Positions 1 to 12,700 of a stretch of 64,000 nucleotides of DNA are shown here, in pieces; position 1 is the stretch's first letter, and each line of letters starts with the position of its first letter. The position numbers and the translations under genes were made by a program. This DNA comes from Nematostella vectensis (Eukaryota; Cnidaria; Anthozoa; Actiniaria; Edwardsiidae). Under the pieces are notes generated by a model, which ran no database searches, was not told the DNA's origin, and saw only the letters and a list, made by a program, of their open reading frames with translations. The stretch spans positions 7,543,015 through 7,607,014 of the forward strand of contig NC_064048.1 in the NCBI RefSeq assembly GCF_932526225.1, given 5' to 3'.

Positions 1-157
1 ACTAAGTTAAAACAGTGTATAAGAACCAGTTTAGAGTAGTATTTCCCATTCAAGTATTATCATGTGTCATGAAGTTGCTTGACAACATTTCCTTACTCTG
101 TAAGGAGCTGTACCAACATTGCAGGATACGTTAAAGAATGTCGACAAGTAACTATAT

Positions 158-177
158 TATTATTATTATATTTATTA

Positions 178-231
<54 letters not shown>

Positions 232-300
232 TATTATTATTATTATTTATTATATTTATTATATTATTATTATTATTATTATTATATATATTATTATATG
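158..300. repeat. (TTA)n microsatellite
   Basis: About 140 bp of nearly pure TAT/TTA repeats with a few ATA interruptions, ending in a TATATATTA stretch. Confidence 0.95.
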
Positions 301-390
301 TTTACAATTGAAAATCCATCAATTTATTTGTAAGAAAACTTCAAAACAGCTTTAAGAAATAACTTAGTTACGACGGAAATGGATTATTGA

Positions 391-466
391 GTGAGTCGGT
401 ATTTTGTGGGTTCGTATATATAATGGCGGTGAGTCGGTATTTTGTGGGATCGTATATATAATGGCG
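391..466. repeat. 38-bp direct duplication
   Basis: Two adjacent 38-bp copies beginning gtgagtcggtattttgtggg at 391 and 429 differ by one base. Confidence 0.9.
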
Positions 467-759
467 GTGTGACTGGCCTTTTTTTATGTTTTTACACTTT
501 TTTATGATCCAGCAAGACAACAATGTTTGTCTTTTGGTCAACTAGGCAGCAATGGGGGCTGATTTTAGCGCTGTTTGCTAAACGTTTCAAAGAGTTTTCA
601 TCGCATAGTCTGTTCCATAAGTGTGCAAAATGTATGGACCATGAAAAAGCTTTGGACTATGAAAATCGGTGCATATATCTGCAGTCTTTCCAACCGTCAC
701 CTCTGCTAGCGACAGCTAACGCTAATTTTTCATAATGTACTTGAGTGGATGGTACTTAC

Positions 760-3700
760 CTCTTGTAGTGTCCGGTGTAGAATGTAAGCTTGGCAGAGTC
801 AGAGCTTTCCCTCGGCTCAATGAAGAACTTCTTTTTCTGCATATCAAAGTAAAAAGTTATTGTATGATCCCAGAAAAGACCCATACGTCCCCACAGGCGG
901 AGTGACTTCTGGGTAAAACGTTTTCTGCAACCCTATGAAAATTGGCATTAAAATAAAATACAAATTTGGTTAGACCAATTATGCCGCCATTTAATGCTCC
1001 CGCTAAACCCCGAGTCACACAAAATATCCATTTCCATCGGCTAAATCAAGCAAGTAACCAGGATATTTTTAATCAAATATCGTCAATAACCCATCAGACT
1101 TCATAAGTAGATTGTTATGTTAAAGTTTCCTTGCATATAAACCGTTGTATTTTCTATGAGAAACAAGAACATATAAGTAGTTGATTGGCATTCTTTAAGT
1201 CTGGCTTACCTTAAAGGAGAGCTTCTTGGTCATTTGCCACGAGTGCTTGTGAATCGGACTCTTGATGTGACCTCGTGACTAAAACAGAACACGAAGAGCA
1301 CGAGAAAATAGAAGGTTTTCATTGTCCTTTAGTTAAAACTTCTCTCTTGCTGATTATAATAATCCAATAGTGCAATAGTACAGAAAGGCACGTCTTAAAG
1401 TAACAGCGGTTCAAAAACTAAAGGGAAAGTAACAAAAGAATTTTATCATTTCGTCGGGTTGTCCTTAAAGGCAAAAAATGTAATTGTTTATGTGGTCACC
1501 TACGCACGAGAGCTTTGACTGTCGCTTCGAGAAAACTGTCAAAACAAACTCTGCCATGATTGACATGAACGTCCATATAGTCGCGATCGTTGTCGCCGTG
1601 ATCGTTATGATCATATAATTATCCTGGTTACTGTCATTATTCTTTGTTTTCATAATCGTAATGATCGTTGTAATCGCTGTGATCGGTATAATCGGTACTA
1701 CTCACCTCATACACGGTGACCCCCCGCACGCAGATACCAAGAAACAGTAAGTCTGCATCTTGCGCTTTCTTGTCCTTCAATAAAAACAATTACAGATGAT
1801 ATAAACTCATTGACTCCTGGCTATGTTTGAGCTGAATTAAAAAAAAAAAAACAGACTGAAAACGGATACCCCCCCCCCTATGTTGAGTTTTATACAGCCC
1901 GTCGAAGTCAAACAACACCTAGTCAGCGGTATCCTAGCTTTCCAACAGTGCTTGCGGTCCCATTTTTAATCCCTTCTCGTTGTGCTAATGCGAGCACAAA
2001 TTGATGGTTGCCTGTATTTTTCATAAAAAAATACAGCTATAAGCATATTGAGAGAGTGTCATGAAGTGTATTTGGGCATAATTGAGTGCTGTGCGTATGG
2101 ATATTTGCAAGCAAAGGTGGATTCATGGTGTTTTTTTTTTCTTGTTTGGCTTTGCCTGGATGAGAAAATTATTTTCTAATGAATCACCACAGCTCTCCTA
2201 AATGCTGTCTTTTTTTGAAACAAAATTGATTTCAAAACTGTTTACTCTGCTATTCTGGGCCTGTTTGACCTGGAATTCATTTTTTTAGCTATGGGGTGAA
2301 AAGACTTGTAAAAAAAAAACATCTGACTTTGGGGAGAGGAGTGTTAACAGAATGCTCTACAATCCGTAATGGTATCCAAGTGGTTTCATAAGCCTTCAAG
2401 GAGTGGACATTGTGTTTTGAGGCCATGGAAATGAACCTGGAGGATCAGAATAAGGTATCTATTTGTGTCTCGGGCTGTGCCGCTTGTGCTGTGCTTATCT
2501 CTCCCATGTGTGGTATTTTTAGCGTTTTGTTGAGAGGGGTGATTCTGCTTTTTTTCTTTGTTCGATTTAAAGTTTGTCAAAGAATCTGATTATCTGGCTA
2601 AAGAGTAGTTGCCATCACCTTGGTTGGATGCATATCTTCAAGACCATTTATCCCTTATACTGATGCCTGATTATCTTCATCTTGTTCTGTTTTGTATTTA
2701 TGAATGTTTTGGGTTGTTGGTACAGACCGGTCAATGTGGAGTCAATGTGTTAAAAAAACGCCGGCTGCAGAAGCAGCACCACCATCAGTTAGAGCGGCAA
2801 CAGCAGCACCAACAACATTAGGGATCTTGTAAAGTAATTATATTTATCTAATATCTACATACAATTCATTTTTTTACCTAGTCGGCCCTTGACCCATCCA
2901 CCTCGAAGTTCTTTTATTCTTTTACAAGATCCCTTACTTGTCTTTTTTTTAATACTTGCGGTACTTACAGATTGAACCCTGTAGAAATGAAGGCCGTACT
3001 CGGGTAGCCTCATTGCTTCTTTGAGGAACTCGATCTCGGCCTCATGCTCGTCCAGGCCAGTGAAACCCTTATGGAACTCAGGTAACTGCTGTAGGGCGTA
3101 CTCTGGCGTCACCTTGTTAAGAACCTGTGAAGTTTTTTCCCGTTTTCAGAGTTAGCGCTTTAAAGTTCATGGTATGTTCTTACCCGTTTTGAGAGTTATA
3201 ATATTCTTGTATTCATGGTATGTTATTACCCGTTTTGAGAGGTAGCATTCCAGTATTCATGGTATGTTCTTACTCGTTTTGATAGGTAGCGTTCTAGTAT
3301 TCATGGTATGTTCTTACCCGTTTTGAGAGTTATAATATTCTTGTATTCATGGTATGTTATTACTCGTTTTGAGAGGTAGCATTTTAGTATTCATGGTATG
3401 TTCTTACCCGTTTTGAGAGGTATAATATTCTAGTATTTATGATATGTTCTTACTTATTTAGAGAGATAGCATTCTAGTATTCATCGTATGGTCTTACCCG
3501 TTTTGATAGGTAGCATTCTAGTATTCATGGTACATTCTTACCCGTGTTGAGAGATATAATATTCTAGTATTCATGGTATGTTCTTACTTGTTTTGAGAGG
3601 TAGCATTTTAGTATTCATGGTACATTCTTTCCCGTGTTGAGAGATATAATATCCTAGTATTCATGGTATGTTCTTACTCGTTTTGAGAGGTAGCATTTTA

Positions 3701-6700
3701 GTATTCATGGTACGTTCTTACCCGTTTTGAGGGGTATAATATTCTAGTATTCATGGTATGTTCTTACTTGTTTTGAGAGGTAGCATTTTAGTATTCATGG
3801 TATGTTCTTGCCCGTCTTGAGAGGTAGCATTCTAGTATTCATGGTACGTTCTTACCCGTCTTGAGATATATAATATTCTAGTATTCATGGTACGTTCTTA
3901 CCCGTCTTGAGAGGTAGCATTCTAGTATTCATGGTACGTTCTTACCCGTCTTGAGAGATAGCATTCTAGTATTCATGGTACGTTCTTACCCGTCTTGAGA
4001 GGTAGCATTCTAGTATTCATGGTACGTTCTTACCCGTCTTGAGAGGTAGCATTTTAGTATTCATGGTACGTTCTTACTCGTCTTGAGATATATGATATTC
4101 TAGTATTCATGGTACGTTCTTACCCGTCTTGAGAGGTAGCATTCTAGTATTCATGGTACGTTCTTACCCGTCTTGAGAGGTAGCATTCTAGTATCCATGG
4201 TACGTTCTTACCCGTCTTGAGAGGTAGCATTCTAGTATTCATGGTACGTTCTTACCCGTCTTGAGAGGTAGCATTCTAGTATTAATGGTACGTTCTTACC
4301 CGTCTTGAGAGGTAGCATTCTAGTATCCATGGTACGTTCTTACCCGTCTTGAGAGGTAGCATTCTAGTATTCATGGTACGTTCTTACCCGTCTTGAGAGG
4401 TAGCATTCTAGTATTCATGGTACGTTCTTACCCGTGTTGAGAGGTAGCATTCTAGTATTCATGGTGTGTTCTTACCCGTCTTGAGAGGTAGCATTCTAGT
4501 ATTCATGGTATGTTCTTACCCGTGTTGAGAGGTATAATATCCTAGTATTCATGGTATGTTCTTACTCGTTTTGAGAGGTAGCATTTTAGTATTTATGGTA
4601 CGTTCTTACCCGTTTTGAGGGGTATAATATTCTAGTATTCATGGTATGTTCTTACTTGTTTTGAAGGGGGCATCTTAGTATTCATGGTATGTTCTTGCCC
4701 GTCTTGAGAGGTAGCATTCTAGTATTCATGGTACGTTCTTACCCGTCTTGAGAGGTAGCATTCTAGTATTCATGGTACGTTCTTACCCGTCTTGAGAGGT
4801 AGCATTCTAGTATTCATGGTATGTTCTTACCCGTCTTGAGAGGTAGCATTCTAGTATTCATGGTACGTTCTTACCCGTCTTGAGAGGTAGCATTCTAGTA
4901 TTCATGGTACGTTCTTACCCGTCTTGAGAGGTAGCATTCTAGTATTCATGGTACGTTCTTACCCGTGTTGAGAGGTAGCATTCTAGTATTCATGGTGTGT
5001 TCTTACCCGTCTTGAGAGGTAGCATTCTAGTATTCATGGTACGTTCTTACCCGTCTTGAGAGGTAGCATTCTAGTATTCATGGTACGTTCTTACCCGTCT
5101 TGAGAGGTATAATATTCTAGTATTCATGGTACGTTCTTACCCGTGTTGTGAGGTAGCATTCTAGTATTCATGGTACGTTCTTACCCGTCTGGAGAGGTAG
5201 CATTCTAGTATCCATGGTACGTTCTTACCCGTCTTGAGAGGTAGCATTCTAGTATCCATGGTACGTTCTTACCCGTCTTGAGAGGTAGCATTCTAGTATT
5301 CATGGTACGTTCTTACCCGTCTTGAGAGGTAGCATTCTAGTATTCATGGTACGTTCTTACCCGTGTTGAGAGGTAGCATTCTAGTATTCATGGTGTGTTC
5401 TTACCCGTCTTGAGAGGTAGCATTCTAGTATTCATGGTATGTTCTTACCCGTGTTGAGAGGTATAATATCCTAGTATTCATGGTATGTTCTTACTCGTTT
5501 TGAGAGGTAGCATTTTAGTATTTATGGTACGTTCTTACCCGTTTTGAGGGGTATATTATTCTAGTATTCATGGTATGTTCTTACTTGTTTTGAAGGGGGC
5601 ATCTTAGTATTCATGGTATGTTCTTGCCCGTCTTGAGAGGTAGCATTCTAGTATTCATGGTACGTTCTTACCCGTCTTGAGAGGTAGCATTCTAGTATTC
5701 ATGGTACGTTCTTACCCGTCTTGAGAGGTAGCATTCTAGTATTCATGGTATGTTCTTACCCGTCTTGAGAGGTAGCATTCTAGTATTCATGGTACGTTCT
5801 TACCCGTCTTGAGAGGTAGCATTCTAGTATTCATGGTACGTTCTTACCCGTCTTGAGAGGTAGCATTCTAGTATTCATGGTACGTTCTTACCCGTGTTGA
5901 GAGGTAGCATTCTAGTATTCATGGTGTGTTCTTACCCGTCTTGAGAGGTAGCATTCTAGTATTCATGGTACGTTCTTACCCGTCTTGAGAGGTAGCATTC
6001 TAGTATTCATGGTACGTTCTTACCCGTCTTGAGAGGTATAATATTCTAGTATTCATGGTACGTTCTTACCCGTGTTGAGAGGTAGCATTCTAGTATTCAT
6101 GGTACGTTCTTACCCGTCTGGAGAGGTAGCATTCTAGTATTCATGGTACGTTCTTACCCGTCTTGAGAGGTATAATATTCTAGTATTCATGGTACGTTCT
6201 TACCCGTCTTGAGAGGTAGCATTCTAGTATTCATGGTACGTTCTTACCCGTCTTGAGAGGTAGCATTCTAGTATTCATGGTACGTTCTTACCCGTCTTGA
6301 GAGGTATAATATTCTAGTATTCATGGTACGTTCTTACCCGTCTTGAGAGGTAGCATTTTAGTATTCATGGTACGTTCTTACCCGTCTTGAGAGGTATAAT
6401 ATTCTAGTATTCATGGTACGTTCTTACCCGTCTTGAGAGGTAGCATTCTAGTATTCATGGTACGTTCTTACCCGTCTAGAGAGGTAGCATTCTAGTATTC
6501 ATGGTACGTTCTTACCCGTCTTGAGAGGTAGTGTTCCACGATGAAGTAGTCTCCGCCCAGTGCCGGTGTGTAGTCACCCGTCTCTGCTTGTAGTGCGAGT
6601 CCGCCAAGTGTGAGTGCCGCCTCTTCGTGACAGTATAGGCGGCAATCCAAGAGGTCCTTGCGCAGCTGAAGGTAAAACTGGTGCTTGGTTTTGTGATTAC

Positions 6701-9700
6701 TAAGAAGAACAATACAAAACAGAGTTGATCATACAGTTAGTTATTTCAAAAATTCCAAACTTTGTAGCTTCTGGTATTATTGATCGGAGCGAGCACAAAG
6801 AGGAGAGTGAAGGTCTATTTTTGGTTTTATGTGTGTGCTTTTTGTGTCAAATCTCAGTAACAGAGTTTTTCTGGGCTGCGATCAAATTGGGTGAGTACGA
6901 TATGTCAATATACAATTTTTGTCAAGTTCCACCGCCACTACCCGAGTTACTTACGGCGCTATCTCGTTATGCGTCGTGCTGTTGACGTGTGGCACGTCAA
7001 AACGTGTTCTTTGCAGCGAGTGGCAACTAAAGTACATTTTTTTTCGAAGTTTGTTTGGCGCTTTGCAGTAAGGAAAATAATAATTTATTTCGTCAGAATC
7101 TGTTATCAAACCTTTTCGTGGAAATTCTCGCCAAATTCGTACTGTTTCAAAGCCAGACCCCTAATATATGAACATAATATCAGCTCCAGGCACTAATGTC
7201 ATCTTGAAGACATTCCTAGTGTTCGAATTATTCTAGTGATTCAGAAACCCCATTTGATATCCGCATTAAACAGAAGGTTGCTAAATGATTAGTCTGGTTG
7301 CGTATGAGGGGAAAATACTTACTCAATAAGGGCCAACTTCTCCACGTAAAACTTCACACGGAAATACAGAATGAACTCCAATAGCGTTCCCTTGGGCTGA
7401 GATAAAAATAAAGTACATTCATAATAATTATCACATGATTTAAGAATCTATGTCACTCGCAATTTTCACGTCTTAGCTTCATTGATATGTGTGTGGAAAA
7501 ATCAATTTTCAATCGGTTATTTGTGGAAGCTTTTATGAATTTTAGATTAAATTTGGCGAATAATTATAAGACTTTGTTTTTAAGGTAGTTATTTCAAAAT
7601 TTCATCATATAATCTTGTCCTTGATTCTGATTAAAAAAATAAATAAATAAAAAAACAAGAACAAACAAAGGTTGAGGGTTAAGCCTTAGTTCTTTCCGAG
7701 TAGCGAAACCAAAAAACGATCGCAAAGAATGCCGGGTCTCCCAGCATGCATCTGAGTATGATGTATACGTACGTCATCTTTCCACTTGGGCGGAGCATAC
7801 TTTGACAACTTGACGTCAAGATCCAGGAAGTAGAGTTCGCCATCTGGAAGACAGAATTTCATAATGTGTGATTCCAGAAAATATCCACGCCCCTCACCCC
7901 ACCCCAAAGGAGGGAATTTTCTCCGAGCCCTCCTCCCCGAGTTCTCCACCATTTTCTTACGAGACTTCCACTCATATGAAGAACCTCAGCTAGTTCCTTA
8001 ATAACTAAGTAATTTAGAATTGGGAAACCCATTCTTTATCAAGGGAAAGAGAGGGAAACGCTCGCCAACATTCGCAATAAGGCACCTCCTTCAGCACACT
8101 TGGCGTCAAAGTATTTCATTGACTTAATGAAGAACATCGGCTATTTCCTCGATAACTAGACCATTTTGAATTGAAGGACGTATTCTCAATCAAGGAAAAG
8201 AGTTGATAACGCTTGCAAACAGTCGCATTAAGTTTTGGCAACTTTTGAACATAAATCACGTCGAAAGCTTTGATTGACGGAAGAGTGTTTGCATTTTGAG
8301 ACTTTCTAAGTTTGTCGCGTAGTAATAAAAAGTGGTCAACATTCAGCATTATCTCACCTTTCTGTTGGGCGAGTCCAAAGAAAATCTTGTCAGGGATTCC
8401 GATGTACTTGATGACCTGTTCGTACAGCTGCTGTGTTGTAGTGTTGGTCTGCAAAATGTACATTTCAACAGAGTCACGAGAGAAGTAGAGACAAAAAGGT
8501 GTCACACTCTTTCCTCAATCGTCATCTGTAGCTACTGGCCACTCTGGGCTTTACGCCTCACATACAGTTGTGTTACAAGTCATACAAAGTTGCGCGTCAC
8601 GCTTTCCTCAATCGTCATCTGTAGCTACTGGCCACTCTGGGCTTTACGCCTCACATACAGTTGTGTTACAAGTCACACAAAGTTGCGCGTCACGCTTTCC
8701 TCTGTCGTTATCTGTAGCTACTGGCCACTCTGGGCTTCACGCCTCACATACAGTTGTGTTACAAGTCATACAAAGTTGCGCGTCACGCTTTCCTCTGTCG
8801 TTATCTGTAGCTACTGGCCACTCTGGGCTTCACGCCTCACATACAGTTGTGTTACAAGTCACACAAAGTTGCGCGTCACGCTTTCCTCTGTCGTCATCTG
8901 TAGCTACTGGCCACTCTGGGCTTCACGCCTCACATACAGTTGTGTTACAAGTCATACAAAGTTGCGCGTCACACTTTCCTCTGTCGTTATCTGTAGCTAC
9001 TGGCCACTCTGGGCTTTACGCCTCACATACAGTTGTGTTACAAGTCATACAAAGTTGCGCGTCACGCTTTCCTCTGTCGTTATCTGTAGCTTCACGCTAA
9101 AAAAGTTAAATGCAGCAGATGTCACATTGTTTCCCTCAATAAGTAGCATGTCATAAACAGTTGCGTTATAAGTTACAAGTCACACAAACTTGAGTTACAC
9201 ATGACGTCTCATTATTTCCCTCAAACGTTATACGTAGCATCTGTCCACTCAAGACTAACGTCTCATAAGCAGTTGCGTTATAAGTTACAAGTCACACAAA
9301 CTTGCGTTACACATGACGTCTTATTATTTCCCTCAAACGTTATACGTAGCATCTTTCCACTCAAGGCTTTACACCTCATGTACAGTTGTGCAACAAGTTA
9401 CAAGTCACACAAAGTTGCGTAAAACATTACGTCAAATTCTTTCCTCGATCAAAATATGTAGCTTATGTCAACTCAAGGCTTTATACCTTGTGTACGTTTG
9501 TGCAACAAGTTACAAGTCACACAAAGTTGCGTAAAACATGACGTCAAATTCTTTCCTCGATCAAAATATGTAGCTTATGTCAACTCAAGGCTTTATACCT
9601 TGTGTACGTTTGTGCAACAAGTTACAAGTCACACAAAGTTGCGTTACACATGGCGTCAGATCTGCTACCTCTTCCATCATCTGTAACTTCTGCCCACTTG

Positions 9701-12700
9701 AGGCTATGCGCCTCGCATACAGTTGCGTTAAAGTCAAAGTCACACAAAGAAAGGAAACCCGAGAGGTTGCGTTAAACATGAGGTCAGATCTTTACCTCAA
9801 TCATCATCTGCAGCTTCTGTCCATTCAACACTATAACGGACACCATGCGTCGTCCATGTGGAAGTTGGCCGGCCTTTTTCTGCAGAAAAAAAAACTTTAA
9901 AATATCAATAAAGTAAAGGTTGGACCGAAAATAGACGCAAGCGCAACGCACGTAATTTTCCAATTCTAGAGTACAGCAAGGAATTCTAGGTAAGAGCGAG
10001 GAAACACAATTGTTGTATTTTTTGCGCAATAATCTCTCTGAACTCGCTGCAATAACATAGCAAGATTACATTCCACTGATACTGACACTAATACTGACCG
10101 AAAATAAAAAAAAAACGTAGTACCAAGGGTCATATAAAGTATAAAAAGGTTGAACAAACAAACTCCTTCCTCATAAATAGTATTGCAAAAACGAGGATTT
10201 GGAAGTTTCCTTAGTTTAGAATTCACGGACATAGCGTCTTGGATTATCAAGCATCAACCATTGAATTATAATCTAGCTTTAAAACACTACAGTTGAATCT
10301 CTAAAAACAAGCCAACTTTCTCCTCTACTTACGGGTGTAATGTTGACGATTGACTTGTTTGGGTCTTCACTTATCATGACGAACTCTGGACCGAAAAAAG
10401 TCTGAAACAAAAATTGTTAATCCACTGTAAGTCTAAACTAAGGAGAAATGTTGTTGTTCCGAAAATTATTTCAAAAAGCTACTATAGCGTTTCTTCTATA
10501 AGAAGAGTTTATTAAGGCCGAAGTTAACTAAGGCGTTGTACAACAGTATCATTGCATCACGTACGAAAAAAAAAATCCAACCGACTACACTTTCGCCGTT
10601 TTATATATTTCAAAATGTATATACTTAAAATATATATGAATCCACCTTCAGTTTGTTCTTTGAATTTGATTTTCCTCGACTGGGCTTGCTCAATCGAGGA
10701 AGCGACAGATACTGGTCTGCGTCGGTGGTTGGGCGCTCTATTCCATTCATTCCGGGGTATCCACTGGCCAGGTTTGGTGTTGATAGATATTGTGGCTCGT
10801 CCAGCCTAAAACAGTACAAATGAGAAAATAATGATATCTTGTCATATCTTGTCTCCCATGCCACGCCAAGTTCACGTAAACCGTTGTTGTCGCTATCTCG
10901 TTGCTGTGTTGGCTTATCTAATAAGTAGTCCCAATTTAATCCAAGCTAACTTACAGTAACATTAGGCTTTCGCCCGTGTTGTCTGTCGGCTAAAACAAGT
11001 ATCATTGTTTTTGCCCAAACACCTTTATAACAACCTAGATAACACATATGTATTTTGATTATAAGTAAAACAACCCTTAATAAAAGGTATCCATGCTACC
11101 CCACTTGCAACGATGTATCGTGCACTTGCCCAATAGGAATACAGGAAATGTTGTGCAAGTGGTCAACATCAAATCTTAGGAAATGAAACAAATTTGTTTG
11201 TAAAACGAAGTAGAAACAAAGTATATCAATCCACGTATATTAAGCGATAAATTATCATGCAATGGAACGTATATTAAGCAATTTAATTTCATGTTATTCA
11301 AGACCACTGCCTTAGGATTCATTGAATTGTCAGAACACACACACACACACACACAAAAAAAAAATCATTTACCTGCTAGGTTTATCCCTGCCTCGCCGGA
11401 AACCCAACTGCGACACAGAACTGCCAAAGCTTACAAGGTATGGGTCGCTCTCATAGCCATCAGTGATGTAAGATTCTGGCGCATAGCTCCCTTGAATCAG
11501 CGATATCGCTGAGGATGACCGGCCATCTGAGAACATGGAAGACCTCGGACCAGACGCCATGGACGATGTGGTCGCCAGAGAGTTTTCACTGCCATATCGT
11601 TGCAGTCTTCGAGGCCCTGGGAAATAAAGGAAACAGCTGACAAGAGAAGAATTTCTTGGTCAATTTGTGGTGCGCATGGCATAATGAGGCTTTGGCTCGG
11701 TCATTTGTTTGGTAATGCATATTGGCTATACTATTGATTACATACATAGTATTACGGGCAGGAAGAATTGAAGTGGTTGCACAACAGCTATGATACGAAA
11801 ACACAAGACTGCAGCATTTGTTTCGAACATTTCAAAATACATATTTTTAATTCCATTCTGTCACGCTAGCAGTCACAAATTATAAGCGTCCTGTAAAATT
11901 ACTTATCTCTGAGCCTAATTTTGCACAGGTAACAAGACAGTTGTGTTAAGAGATTGTATAATTAGATATTTGCTGTCCACTCACGTTTTAGGTGCAAAAT
12001 TTTAAATTTTGCGCTATCCATAACTTAGCGCACCTGCATAAATTATTCTCGCGCTGTGATGAAAATGCTCGTATTTTAGAGCACACACACCTTGGTATAA
12101 CATTATTTTACAATAGAAACATTTTTAAATGGACAACTCCAGGAATGATATTTATTTTGGTTTAGAATATAAATTTTGAATTTAGCGCTCAGAGCAATTG
12201 TCCTGACATGTTCACTCATTGACGGCTGATTGATAACTGATTGTTCTTGAGCCCGGGGGTGGGAGTAGCTTTCCTTTTTATAGCAGAACCTCGTGTTTAA
12301 AAACCCACATTAATACTAATAACCATGTCTTTACGAATCAAATACAAGTTAAAGAGCTGTTATGGTGATAGTCATAAGGGGGGTTATGGTGTTATAATTC
12401 TACTTGCATCCCTATGAACAAGTTTCGATAAGTCAAGTCATTCTCTGTTACAACTTACACCTTAAAAAATACATTAGATTGTCTCAAGTCCCAATCATAA
12501 CAAAACAGATAAAATTATTACTCACCCTCTCGTCGTCCAAAAGTGTTTGGTCGCAGCCTGGCTTCTATGTCAGGCGGTAAATGCATTATTGGTTCCTCAT
12601 AATAACCATCCTCTTCATGGTAGTTGAAACCATTCATTCTCTTTGACGAAGTACCATTTCTCTGTGGACTTTGACTGCGTGACCCTTTATGGGATGTCTC

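Larger units (their letters stand above)
1..759. other. Probable intron of the PTPN13-like gene, no exon seen
   Basis: It holds a TTA/TAT microsatellite at about 158-300 and a 38-bp unit present twice at 391-466. No exon continuing the FERM frame could be found, so the next exon is probably left of the window. Confidence 0.5.
760..10401 (-). other. PTPN13: FERM-domain exons 12-21 of the PTPN13-like gene
   Basis: Exons: 10401-10333, 9879-9796, 8448-8358, 7843-7773, 7396-7323, 6699-6516, 3124-2969, 1774-1706, 1278-1210, 836-760 (residues 564-877). F1 lobe: VSVIVLNGQKLQMMIE, then DGELYFLDLDVKLSKYAPPK and LYFRVKFYVEKLALI. F2 lobe: HQFYLQLRKDLLDCRLYCHE, LALQAETGDY, then TPEYALQQLPEFHKGFTGL and LPEYGLHFYRV. 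F3 lobe: LLFLGICVRGVTVYESRG, HSWQMTKKLSFKKKKFFIEP and KLTFYTGHYKR. All junction phases agree. The final exon ends in phase 2, so another exon must follow left of 760; none is visible in 1-759. FERM domains bind phosphoinositides and membrane-protein tails, which would place the protein under the plasma membrane. The donors of exons 13 and 17 are seeds of long tandem arrays. Confidence 0.92.

Noticed and set aside
523-735. 70-codon plus-strand ORF near the left edge
   Set aside because: No family signal, and antisense to the PTPN13-like gene's intron.
3157-6515. CRISPR-like regular repeats
   Set aside because: Units are directly adjacent with no unique spacers, and the DNA is animal nuclear sequence.
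8332-9156. 274-codon plus-strand ORF with repeated WPLWALRLTYSCVTSH units
   Set aside because: It is a read-through of the 93-bp tandem array (31 codons per unit), antisense to the PTPN13-like gene; several frames are open equally.
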